Assembly: GCA_020026175.1 (NCBI GenBank)
Contig: JAHHQV010000082.1
Coordinates: 1 to 7,315 of the forward strand
Length of the DNA: 7,315 nucleotides
DNA from: Phocaeicola sp.
GTDB taxonomy: Bacteria > Bacteroidota > Bacteroidia > Bacteroidales > Bacteroidaceae
Direction of reading: 5' to 3'
This document shows, in pieces, positions 1 through 6,064 of the stretch. The position numbers were made by a program, and so were the translations under genes. Every line of letters starts with the position of its first letter. Position 1 is the stretch's first letter. The notes under the pieces are model-generated. The model saw only the letters and a program-made list of their open reading frames with translations, ran no database searches and had not been told where the DNA came from.

Positions 1-50
1 AGGTCAGCATTACCCAGATGTAGAGATTCCACAAGCTTGTTAAAGGTAGA

Positions 51-89
51 AACAAACTGTATTTGTTGTTTGTTAACTCCGTTTTTTTT
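51..89 (+). terminator. Possible weak intrinsic terminator of an upstream gene
   Basis: An AACAAAC arm (51-57) can pair with GTTTGTT (68-74) across a 10-base loop, and a run of eight T follows at 82-89. The stem is AT-rich and seven bases separate it from the T run, so it is a poor terminator by itself. A short open + frame ends at a TAA at 41-43 just before it, which would fit the end of a gene lying mostly outside the window. This is inference. Confidence 0.3.
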
Positions 90-173
90 AGAAGTGTATT
101 AATGCTTTGATTTATAAGAATGGTCAAAAATGTTAATTTATACATCTTATTCAATCACTCATAAAAATTGCAT

Positions 174-181
174 TATCTTTG
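174..181 (+). promoter_or_regulatory. Bacteroidota-type -7 box upstream of cmk
   Basis: TATCTTTG matches the Bacteroidota -7 consensus TAnnTTTG exactly. It ends 26 bases before the cmk start codon, which predicts a leader of about 20 bases. I see no good TTTG -33 element at the usual 19-21 base spacing, so the promoter call rests on the -7 box and its position. Confidence 0.5.
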
Positions 182-207
182 AATTCTGAATTTTAAAAGA
201 TTAGTTT

Positions 208-900
208 ATGAAGAAGATAGTCATAGCAATAGACGGTTTTTCATCTTGTGGCAAGAGTACAATGGCTAAAGATTTGGCAAGAGAAATTGGTTATATATAT
301 ATAGATAGTGGTGCTATGTATCGTGCTGTTACTCTATATTGTATAGAAAATGGAATCTTTGATAAAGATAATAATATAGATGAGTCTTTGCTTAAGGGGA
401 AAATAGAAGAAGTCAATATATCATTCAAATTGAATCCGGAAACTAAAGTTCCGCAGACATTTCTAAATGGCGTGAATGTAGAGAATAAGATACGCACGAT
501 GGAAGTCTCTTCCAAAGTGAGTTATATTGCAGCTATAGGATTCGTGAGAGAGGCTTTGGTAAATCAGCAGCAGCTTATGGGAAATGAAAAAGGTATTGTG
601 ATGGATGGTAGAGACATAGGTACTACGGTGTTTCCTGATGCTGAACTGAAGATTTTTGTTACAGCATCGGCTGAGGTCAGAGCACAACGCAGATATGATG
701 AGCTTAAGGTAAAAGGTCAGTCGGCTTCTTTTGAGGAAATCCTTCATAATGTGGAAGAAAGGGATAGGATAGATCAGACAAGAGAAGTAAGTCCGTTGAG
801 AAAGGCTGATGATGCTATACTTCTGGACAACAGTCATATGACGATTTTGGAACAAAAAGAATGGTTGAGAAATGAATTTGAAAGAGCAATTAACTCATAA
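208..900 (+). CDS. cmk: Cytidylate kinase (CMP/dCMP kinase)
   Basis: Transfers a phosphate from ATP to CMP or dCMP to give CDP or dCDP (EC 2.7.4.25); cytosolic, part of pyrimidine nucleotide salvage and supply. The 230-residue length is normal for the bacterial family. Visible motifs are a Walker A P-loop G-F-S-S-C-G-K-S at residues 10-17, the DSGAMYRA nucleotide-binding segment at 33-40, GRDIGT at 134-139, and an arginine-rich lid RDRIDQTR at 185-192 followed by SPL, as in other CMP kinases. The ATG at 208 places the P-loop at the expected distance from the N-terminus and no longer in-frame start is needed. A -7 promoter box lies just upstream. The 3' end overlaps ispH by 29 bp, so the two genes are probably translated from one message. 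Nothing is missing or broken. Confidence 0.96.
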   Translation: MKKIVIAIDGFSSCGKSTMAKDLAREIGYIYIDSGAMYRAVTLYCIENGIFDKDNNIDESLLKGKIEEVNISFKLNPETKVPQTFLNGVNVENKIRTMEVSSKVSYIAAIGFVREALVNQQQLMGNEKGIVMDGRDIGTTVFPDAELKIFVTASAEVRAQRRYDELKVKGQSASFEEILHNVEERDRIDQTREVSPLRKADDAILLDNSHMTILEQKEWLRNEFERAINS

Positions 901-1759
901 TATAGAAATAGATAAAGGCTCTGGGTTTTGTTTTGGTGTTACTACGGCTATCAATAAGGCTGAGGAAGAACTGAAACATGGTACTCCTTTATATTGTCTT
1001 GGAGATATTGTACACAATGATCAGGAGTGTGAGCGCTTAAAGAAAATGGGGCTTATAACTATAAATCATGAGCAGTTTGCTGAGTTGAAGAATGTAAAAG
1101 TCCTGTTAAGAGCTCATGGAGAACCTCCTGAAACTTATGAAACAGCCAGAAAAAATAATATCGAAATAATAGATGCCACATGTCCTGTTGTACTTAGGCT
1201 ACAGAAACGCATAAAGCAGGAATATGACAATAAAGATCATGAAAGGGGAAAGCAGATTGTAATTTATGGCAAAAACGGTCATGCTGAAGTGCTGGGACTG
1301 GTAGGCCAGACTAAAGGTGAGGCTATTGTCATAGAAAAGCTGGATGAAGTGGGCAAGATAGACTTTTCGAAGGATATCAGGCTTTATTCTCAGACCACAA
1401 AATCCCTGGACGAGTTTGGGCAGATAGTATCTTATATAGAGCATAACATAAGTGGTGATGCTACTTTCCAATATTTTGATACTATATGTCGTCAGGTGGC
1501 AAACCGCATGCCTAATATAAGAGAATTTGCAGCTTCTCATGATGTTGTATTGTTTGTGTGCGGTCATAAGAGCTCAAATGGGAAAATTTTGTTTCAAGAG
1601 TGTAAGAATGTAAATCCTAATACTTATCAGGTTGATAAGCCGGAAGAGATAGAACATTCATGGTTTAAAGGTGCAAAGTCTATTGGCATTTGCGGTGCAA
1701 CGTCTACTCCTAAGTGGTTGATGGATAAGTGTAAGAGTGTTATTGTGGACAAAATTTGA
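872..1759 (+). CDS. ispH: 4-hydroxy-3-methylbut-2-enyl diphosphate reductase (IspH/LytB)
   Basis: Reduces HMBPP to isopentenyl and dimethylallyl diphosphate (EC 1.17.7.4), the last step of the MEP isoprenoid pathway; a cytosolic iron-sulfur enzyme. The three cluster-binding cysteines are present: C20 in GSGFCFGV, C104 in ATCPVV and C206 in DTICRQVANR. Substrate-pocket residues also fit the family: H48 in DIVHN, H82 in RAHGEPP, H137 and E139 in GHAEVLG, and S234-S235-N236 in HKSSNG. At 295 residues it is slightly shorter than E. coli IspH. The ATG at 872 lies inside cmk and gives about eight residues more before the first cysteine than the E. coli protein. The only other in-frame start before that cysteine is a TTG at 878, so the ATG is preferred. 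Overlap with cmk suggests translational coupling. Confidence 0.96.
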   Translation: MNLKEQLTHNIEIDKGSGFCFGVTTAINKAEEELKHGTPLYCLGDIVHNDQECERLKKMGLITINHEQFAELKNVKVLLRAHGEPPETYETARKNNIEIIDATCPVVLRLQKRIKQEYDNKDHERGKQIVIYGKNGHAEVLGLVGQTKGEAIVIEKLDEVGKIDFSKDIRLYSQTTKSLDEFGQIVSYIEHNISGDATFQYFDTICRQVANRMPNIREFAASHDVVLFVCGHKSSNGKILFQECKNVNPNTYQVDKPEEIEHSWFKGAKSIGICGATSTPKWLMDKCKSVIVDKI

Positions 1760-1813
1760 TATAAACTTATATTGAAATTCGGTGCAATGTATTCTATTTA
1801 TAAAACATTTTTG

Positions 1814-1821
1814 TACATTTG
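1814..1821 (+). promoter_or_regulatory. Bacteroidota-type -7 box upstream of pfkA
   Basis: TACATTTG fits the TAnnTTTG consensus exactly and ends 31 bases before the pfkA start, predicting a leader of about 25 bases. The position 20 bases upstream (around 1790) reads TATT, a poor -33 element. No convincing terminator lies between ispH and this box, so pfkA may also receive read-through from cmk-ispH. Confidence 0.5.
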
Positions 1822-1852
1822 TGCCGATATAATAAACTAATTTACATTCAAT

Positions 1853-2833
1853 ATGGCAACTATTAAATGCATCGGTATCCTTACTTCGGGAGGAGATGCT
1901 CCAGGTATGAATGCGGCCATACGTGCAGTGACACGTGCTGCTATTTATAACGGATTGAAAGTTAAAGGTATTTATAGAGGTTATAAAGGACTTATAACAG
2001 GTGAAATACAAGAGTTTAAAACTCAAAATGTAAGTAATATTATACAGCTTGGCGGTACTATCCTTAAGACGGCCAGATGTCAGGAATTTAAGACTCCTGA
2101 AGGAAGAAAGGTCGCTTATGACACTATGGTGAAAGAAGGTATAGATGCTTTGGTAGTAATTGGTGGCGACGGTTCTCTTTCTGGAGCCAGACTGCTGGCG
2201 CAAGAGTTTGATGTTCCATGTATCGGATTGCCTGGTACTATTGACAACGACCTCTATGGTACTGATACTACTATCGGGTATGATACTGCTCTTAATACAA
2301 TTCTTGATGCTGTTGACAAGATTAGAGATACTGCTACTTCTCACGAACGTTTGTTCTTTGTGGAGGTAATGGGTAGAGATGCTGGATTCCTTGCACTTAA
2401 TGGAGCTATAGCTGCAGGTGCTGAGGCTGCAATTATACCGGAATTCAGTACAGAGGTTGACCAGTTGGAAGAGTTTATCAAGAATGGTTTCCGTAAGTCT
2501 AAGAGTAGCTCTATCGTTTTGGTTGCAGAAAGTGAAATTACAGGTGGTGCCATGCATTATGCAGAACGTGTGAAGAATGAATATCCTCAATATGATGTAA
2601 GGGTGACAATTCTGGGACATTTGCAGCGTGGTGGCAGACCTACTGCTCACGACCGTATCATTGCAAGCCGTATGGGGGTTGCCAGTATACAGGCATTGAT
2701 GGAAGGACAAAGAAATGTCATGATTGGTATAGAAAATGACAAGATTGTCTATGTTCCATTTGCTAAGGCTATAAAGAATGACAAGCCTATAGATAGGGAG
2801 CTTGTAAGTGTATTGAACGAGCTTTCTATTTAA
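1853..2833 (+). CDS. pfkA: ATP-dependent 6-phosphofructokinase
   Basis: Phosphorylates fructose-6-phosphate to fructose-1,6-bisphosphate (EC 2.7.1.11), the committed step of glycolysis; cytosolic, tetrameric in well-studied relatives. The 326 residues match the short bacterial PfkA type. Visible motifs are GILTSGGDAPGMN at 8-20, GGDGS at 104-108, PGTIDND at 127-133 with the catalytic base D131 (E. coli D127), MGRDAG at 173-178, and a substrate-binding H256-L-Q-R259-G-G. Glycines at 107 and 128, corresponding to E. coli G104 and G124, indicate ATP use; PPi-dependent enzymes usually have Asp and Lys there. Residue 262, after QRGG, is Arg, where E. coli has Ser. It is flanked by its own -7 box and a downstream terminator. 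Bacteroidales often carry several pfkA copies, so this may not be the only one. Confidence 0.95.
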   Translation: MATIKCIGILTSGGDAPGMNAAIRAVTRAAIYNGLKVKGIYRGYKGLITGEIQEFKTQNVSNIIQLGGTILKTARCQEFKTPEGRKVAYDTMVKEGIDALVVIGGDGSLSGARLLAQEFDVPCIGLPGTIDNDLYGTDTTIGYDTALNTILDAVDKIRDTATSHERLFFVEVMGRDAGFLALNGAIAAGAEAAIIPEFSTEVDQLEEFIKNGFRKSKSSSIVLVAESEITGGAMHYAERVKNEYPQYDVRVTILGHLQRGGRPTAHDRIIASRMGVASIQALMEGQRNVMIGIENDKIVYVPFAKAIKNDKPIDRELVSVLNELSI

Positions 2834-2854
2834 ACCTTGTTTTATAAGATATTT

Positions 2855-2905
2855 AATCCTGACAGGTCATTGATGTTTGGCTTGTCGGGATTTTCTGTTT
2901 TCTTT
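2855..2905 (+). terminator. Intrinsic terminator after pfkA
   Basis: AATCCTGACA (2855-2864) pairs with TGTCGGGATT (2883-2892), ten pairs including one G-T wobble, with an 18-base loop. A T-rich stretch (TTTTCTGTTTTCTTT) overlaps and follows the 3' arm. The hairpin begins 21 bases after the pfkA stop. The long loop makes it somewhat weaker than the terminator at the right end of the window. Confidence 0.7.
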
Positions 2906-2972
2906 AAAACTGTTTTGGAATATTATGGTATGGACTTAATATCGTTATAAATTATTGTTTTATCGGCTTTTA

Positions 2973-3004
2973 TTTGCTAAGTTCTCAAAATACATGTATT
3001 TTTG
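2973..3004 (+). promoter_or_regulatory. Bacteroidota promoter for psd-pssA-DUF4834
   Basis: This is the best promoter in the window. A -33 TTTG at 2973-2976 is followed after exactly 20 bases by TATTTTTG at 2997-3004, a perfect match to the TAnnTTTG -7 box. The predicted start is near 3011, giving a leader of about 23 bases before the psd ATG. It lies between the pfkA terminator and psd. Confidence 0.7.
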
Positions 3005-3033
3005 CGTGAATTATACCAATTTGTATTATATAT

Positions 3034-3723
3034 ATGGGAAGAAGAATAAAGAAACTTAAGAAAATACGTTTACATCACGAAGGTACAAATATATTGATAA
3101 CAAGTGCTGTCGCGTTATTGGTACTGAATTTTATTTTATATTTCTTTTTTGAAAATAAATTGCCTTTTTATGTGGTCGGAACCATTAGCGTGGTGTTGTA
3201 TTTGTTGATGGTTAATTTTTTCCGTTGTCCTGTTAGGTTGTTTAAAGGAGATACAGAAAAGATAGTAGTGGCTCCTGCAGACGGTAAGATTGTAGTAATA
3301 GAGGAGGTTAATGAAAATGAATATTTTCACGATAAGAGGATTATGATCTCTATTTTTATGAGTGTTACTAATGTACATGCCAATTGGTATCCGGTAGATG
3401 GTACGGTGAAATTTGTGACCCATCACAATGGACGTTTTATGAAGGCTTGGTTGCCTAAAGCAAGCACCGAAAATGAAAGGTCTACTGTTGTTATCGAAAC
3501 TCCGGAGGGTGAGACTGTTATGGCTAGGCAGATAGCCGGTGCTGTGGCTAGAAGAATTGTTACTTATGCTAAACCGGAAGAGGAATGTTATATAGATGAA
3601 CATATGGGATTTATAAAGTTTGGTTCTCGCGTAGATGTCTATCTTCCTTTGGGTACAGAAGTCTGTGTTAAGATGGGACAGAAGACTGTGGGTAATGAAA
3701 CAGTTATTGCAAAATTGAAATAA
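3034..3723 (+). CDS. psd: Phosphatidylserine decarboxylase proenzyme, short (archaeal-type) form
   Basis: Decarboxylates phosphatidylserine to phosphatidylethanolamine (EC 4.1.1.65) at the inner membrane. The protein is made as a proenzyme that cleaves itself to create a pyruvoyl group. The self-cleavage site is GFIKFGSRVDVYLP: cutting between G197 and S198 would give a beta chain of 197 residues and an alpha chain of 32 starting with the pyruvoyl derived from S198. D83 in APADGK and H115 in NVHANWYPVDG are the likely partners of S198 in the self-cleavage triad, by comparison with E. coli D90/H147/S254. A basic N-terminus (GRRIKKLKKIR) precedes two hydrophobic segments at about 20-39 and 44-62, which anchor it. 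At 229 residues it is the short PSD-A type. It is followed after 10 bases by pssA, the enzyme that makes its substrate. Confidence 0.94.
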   Translation: MGRRIKKLKKIRLHHEGTNILITSAVALLVLNFILYFFFENKLPFYVVGTISVVLYLLMVNFFRCPVRLFKGDTEKIVVAPADGKIVVIEEVNENEYFHDKRIMISIFMSVTNVHANWYPVDGTVKFVTHHNGRFMKAWLPKASTENERSTVVIETPEGETVMARQIAGAVARRIVTYAKPEEECYIDEHMGFIKFGSRVDVYLPLGTEVCVKMGQKTVGNETVIAKLK

Positions 3724-3733
3724 AATATAGTTT

Positions 3734-4447
3734 ATGGCAAATTTAATAGTCAGGAATATTCCCAATGCTATAACAAGCTGTAATTTGTTCAGTGGTTGTA
3801 TAGCATCATATATGGCTTTTCAAGGAAATTACAAGTCGGCTTTGTTGTTTATCGTTTTAGGCGCTGTATTTGATTTTTTTGATGGCATGACTGCTAGATT
3901 GTTGCATGTCTCGTCTCCGATAGGTAAAGAATTGGATTCTTTGGCTGATGACATAACTTTCGGACTGGCGCCTTCTGCCATTGTATTTTCGTTGTTCAAG
4001 GAAATTAATGTGCCTGAGTTTATGCTCCCTATCTCTCATTTGCTGCCGTATACAGCTTTTCTGATTTCGGTATTCTCGGCGTTACGACTGGCCAAATTTA
4101 ATATAGATGTAAGGCAGACATCAAGTTTTATAGGTATGCCTACTCCTGCTAATGCTCTGTTTTGGGGCGCTTTGGCATTGGGTATACATGATAATATGGA
4201 ATTGTATGGAGAGTATTTTAATGCTTTGTCTATTCTGATTCTTGTGATTGTGATGTCGTTGCTTTTGGTTTCGGAGCTTCCTATGTTTTCTTTGAAGTTC
4301 AAGAGCCTGTCGTGGAATAGCAATAAGGTAAGTTATATATTTCTTATAATATGTGTGCCGTTGCTGGTCTTCTTGAAAATAAGCGGACTGTCGGCCATTA
4401 TAATATGGTATATAATATTGTCAATTATAACATGTAAAAAACATTAA
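3734..4447 (+). CDS. pssA: CDP-diacylglycerol--serine O-phosphatidyltransferase
   Basis: Integral membrane enzyme that joins CDP-diacylglycerol and L-serine to give phosphatidylserine and CMP (EC 2.7.8.8). The CDP-alcohol phosphatidyltransferase signature D-G-x2-A-R-x8-G-x3-D-x3-D is complete: D50, G51, A54, R55, G64, D68 and D72. The N-terminal IPNAITSCNLFSGCIA and the later RLAKFN are typical of bacterial type II PssA. Several hydrophobic segments follow (roughly 75-90, 103-120, 140-152, 163-180 and 200-233), consistent with a six- to eight-helix protein of 237 residues. It lies 10 bases after psd and 9 bases before the DUF4834-like gene, so the three are surely one operon. Serine as acceptor is supported by pairing with psd; other members of the superfamily use glycerol-phosphate or inositol. 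Confidence 0.94.
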   Translation: MANLIVRNIPNAITSCNLFSGCIASYMAFQGNYKSALLFIVLGAVFDFFDGMTARLLHVSSPIGKELDSLADDITFGLAPSAIVFSLFKEINVPEFMLPISHLLPYTAFLISVFSALRLAKFNIDVRQTSSFIGMPTPANALFWGALALGIHDNMELYGEYFNALSILILVIVMSLLLVSELPMFSLKFKSLSWNSNKVSYIFLIICVPLLVFLKISGLSAIIIWYIILSIITCKKH

Positions 4448-4456
4448 CCTGGAAAT

Positions 4457-4711
4457 ATGTTTAAGATACTAGGAATTATACTGTTTCTGTTTCTCTTTTT
4501 CCTTATTATAGGTGTTATGATATTGTTCAAAATACTTAATTTCTTAGGAATAGGCAAGAAACGAAATAATAATTATTACCGTACTGAAGGTACTGGTGCA
4601 TCGTATAGTGGTGATGAGGATAAAACTTCGAGTACTATAGTTGGTAATACTAACAGAAAAAAAGTTTTCGATAAATCTGAAGGTGATTATATTGATTTTG
4701 AGGATGTGTAA
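4457..4711 (+). CDS. Small single-pass membrane protein, DUF4834-like
   Basis: Function unknown. The 84-residue protein starts with one strongly hydrophobic segment (about residues 4-31), then a basic patch GKKR, a polar, probably disordered middle rich in N, Y, G, S and T, and a C-terminal segment KKVFDKSEGDYIDFEDV. By the positive-inside rule the tail should face the cytoplasm. The layout and the FDKSEGDYIDFE tail resemble the DUF4834 proteins that I recall following pssA in Bacteroidales; this is from memory, not a search. It starts 9 bases after pssA and is the last gene of the phospholipid operon, so a role linked to membrane lipid synthesis is plausible but not shown. Its final codons and stop form part of a terminator hairpin. 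Confidence 0.85.
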   Translation: MFKILGIILFLFLFFLIIGVMILFKILNFLGIGKKRNNNYYRTEGTGASYSGDEDKTSSTIVGNTNRKKVFDKSEGDYIDFEDV

Positions 4712-4725
4712 ACATCCTCTTTTTT
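4700..4725 (+). terminator. Intrinsic terminator overlapping the stop codon of the DUF4834-like gene
   Basis: GAGGATGT (4700-4707) pairs perfectly with ACATCCTC (4712-4719), eight pairs closed by a GTAA loop of the stable GNRA type, followed by six T (4720-4725). The 5' arm encodes the last residues E-D-V and the TAA stop (4709-4711) lies in the loop. Confidence 0.85.
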
Positions 4726-4830
4726 GTTTATAACAGGTAGTTGTGGTTGTTTCTTGCAAAAATGAGGTATATTGCGTGTTTGTAAAATTAAAAATGTATG
4801 TATATAAGAATAATTCAATAATAATTTTAT

Positions 4831-4838
4831 TAAATTTG
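4831..4838 (+). promoter_or_regulatory. Bacteroidota-type -7 box upstream of the nagA pair
   Basis: TAAATTTG matches TAnnTTTG exactly, 40 bases before the first nagA start, predicting a leader of about 34 bases that is A-rich and lacks a Shine-Dalgarno sequence, as is usual in this phylum. No TTTG is found at the standard -33 distance. The surrounding 4726-4878 stretch is otherwise very AT-rich and shows no clear operator. Confidence 0.5.
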
Positions 4839-4878
4839 CGACATATAAGAAAATAAATCACAAAACAACTTATACATC

Positions 4879-6045
4879 ATGTTAACCCAAATAATTAATG
4901 CCCGTATTTTAACGCCACAAGGATGGCTGAAAGACGGCTCGGTTATTATTAGAGACAATAAGATATTAGAAGTCTCAAATTGCGATTTGCCAATTATTGG
5001 CGCAAAGATTGTTGACGCAAAAGGTACATATATAGTACCTGGCGGTATAGAAATTCATGTTCATGGCGGTGGCGGAAGAGATTTTATGGAAGGTACTGAA
5101 GATGCTTTCAGGGCAGCTGTCAAAGCTCATATGAAGCATGGTACAACAAGTATTTTCCCTACATTGTCTTCTTCTACAATCCCTATGATTAGAGCTGCTG
5201 CGGCTACTACAGAAAAGTTGATGAAGGAGCCTAACAGTCCTGTTCTTGGATTGCATCTTGAAGGTCACTACTTCAATATGGCTATGGCTGGCGGTCAGAT
5301 GCCGGAGAATATAAAGAATCCGGACCCTGAGGAATATATTCCTTTGTTGGAAGAGACAAATTGTATAAAAAGATGGGATGCTGCTCCCGAACTTCCAGGA
5401 GCGATGCAGTTTGCCAAATATATAACATCAAAAGGTGTATTGGCTGCTGCCGGACATACACAAGCAGAATTTGAAGACATTCAAACTGGATTTTATGCAG
5501 GATATACTCATGCTACACATTTCTATAATGCAATGCCTGGATTCCATAAAAAGAGAGGATATAAGAATGAGGGTACTGTAGAAAGTATCTATTTGATGGA
5601 AGATATGACTGTGGAAGTTGTAGCCGATGGTATTCATGTGCCTCCAACGATACTGAAACTTGTTCATAAAATAAAAGGTGTTGAAAAGACTGCGCTTATT
5701 ACAGATGCTTTGGCATGTGCGGCAAGCGACAGTAAAGAAGCCTTCGACCCTCGTGTGATTATAGAAGACGGTGTATGTAAATTGGCTGATAGATCGGCAT
5801 TGGCAGGAAGTATTGCTACAATGGACCGCCTTATCAGAACTATGGTTCAGAAAGCTGAAATTCCTTTGAGCGATACTATTAGAATGATTTCGGAAACTCC
5901 TGCAAGAATAATGGGCGTTCTTGACAGAAAGGGAACTCTTGAAAAAGGTAAGGATGCTGATATTATAGCATTGGATGAAGACCTTAATGTGATGGCTGTA
6001 TGGGCTATGGGAGAAATAGTGGAAGGAACTAATAAACTGTTTTAG
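4879..6045 (+). CDS. nagA: N-acetylglucosamine-6-phosphate deacetylase, copy 1
   Basis: Amidohydrolase predicted to remove the acetyl group from N-acetylglucosamine-6-phosphate, giving glucosamine-6-phosphate and acetate (EC 3.5.1.25); cytosolic, in amino-sugar catabolism and cell-wall recycling. The 388-residue protein has the family parts in order: an N-terminal beta-sandwich segment, the HVHGGGGRDF loop (H60, H62), GLHLEGHY with the metal-ligand E128, AAGHTQAEF with H193, THATHFYNAMPGF with H214 and N217, ADGIHV with H253, ITDA with the catalytic D276, and a C-terminal SETPAR...GxLEKGKDADI segment that closes the sandwich. Two oddities: EGHY replaces the usual EGPx, and PGGIEIH replaces PGxIDxH. 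I recall EGHY in Bacteroides NagA, so it may be a clade feature. Only 19 bases separate it from its paralogue. No nagB or sugar transporter lies in view. Confidence 0.9.
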   Translation: MLTQIINARILTPQGWLKDGSVIIRDNKILEVSNCDLPIIGAKIVDAKGTYIVPGGIEIHVHGGGGRDFMEGTEDAFRAAVKAHMKHGTTSIFPTLSSSTIPMIRAAAATTEKLMKEPNSPVLGLHLEGHYFNMAMAGGQMPENIKNPDPEEYIPLLEETNCIKRWDAAPELPGAMQFAKYITSKGVLAAAGHTQAEFEDIQTGFYAGYTHATHFYNAMPGFHKKRGYKNEGTVESIYLMEDMTVEVVADGIHVPPTILKLVHKIKGVEKTALITDALACAASDSKEAFDPRVIIEDGVCKLADRSALAGSIATMDRLIRTMVQKAEIPLSDTIRMISETPARIMGVLDRKGTLEKGKDADIIALDEDLNVMAVWAMGEIVEGTNKLF

Positions 6046-6064
6046 TTGACTTAAATTTTAAATT

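Noticed and set aside
1759..1772. ATATAA...TTATAT inverted repeat right after ispH, as a possible terminator
   Set aside because: Six A-T pairs with a two-base loop would not form a stable hairpin, and no T run follows.
1658..2710. A 350-codon open frame on the - strand, opposite pfkA
   Set aside because: It is the shadow of pfkA. Its translation is rich in Ser, Thr, Cys and His with no known motif, it crosses the ispH-pfkA gap and promoter, and the + strand frame is an unmistakable phosphofructokinase.
2906..2972. Possible small gene or riboswitch between the pfkA terminator and the psd promoter
   Set aside because: I see only AT-rich sequence with no open frame of note, no conserved RNA motif and no stable hairpin.
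3136..3765. A 209-codon open frame on the - strand, opposite psd and the start of pssA
   Set aside because: It runs across the psd/pssA junction, has low-complexity composition rich in His, Asn and Ile, and is fully explained by the codon use of the + strand genes.
4844..4874. TATAAG...CTTATA inverted repeat just before nagA, as a possible operator
   Set aside because: Only six A/T-rich pairs with a 19-base gap in very AT-rich DNA; expected by chance and not repeated elsewhere in the window.
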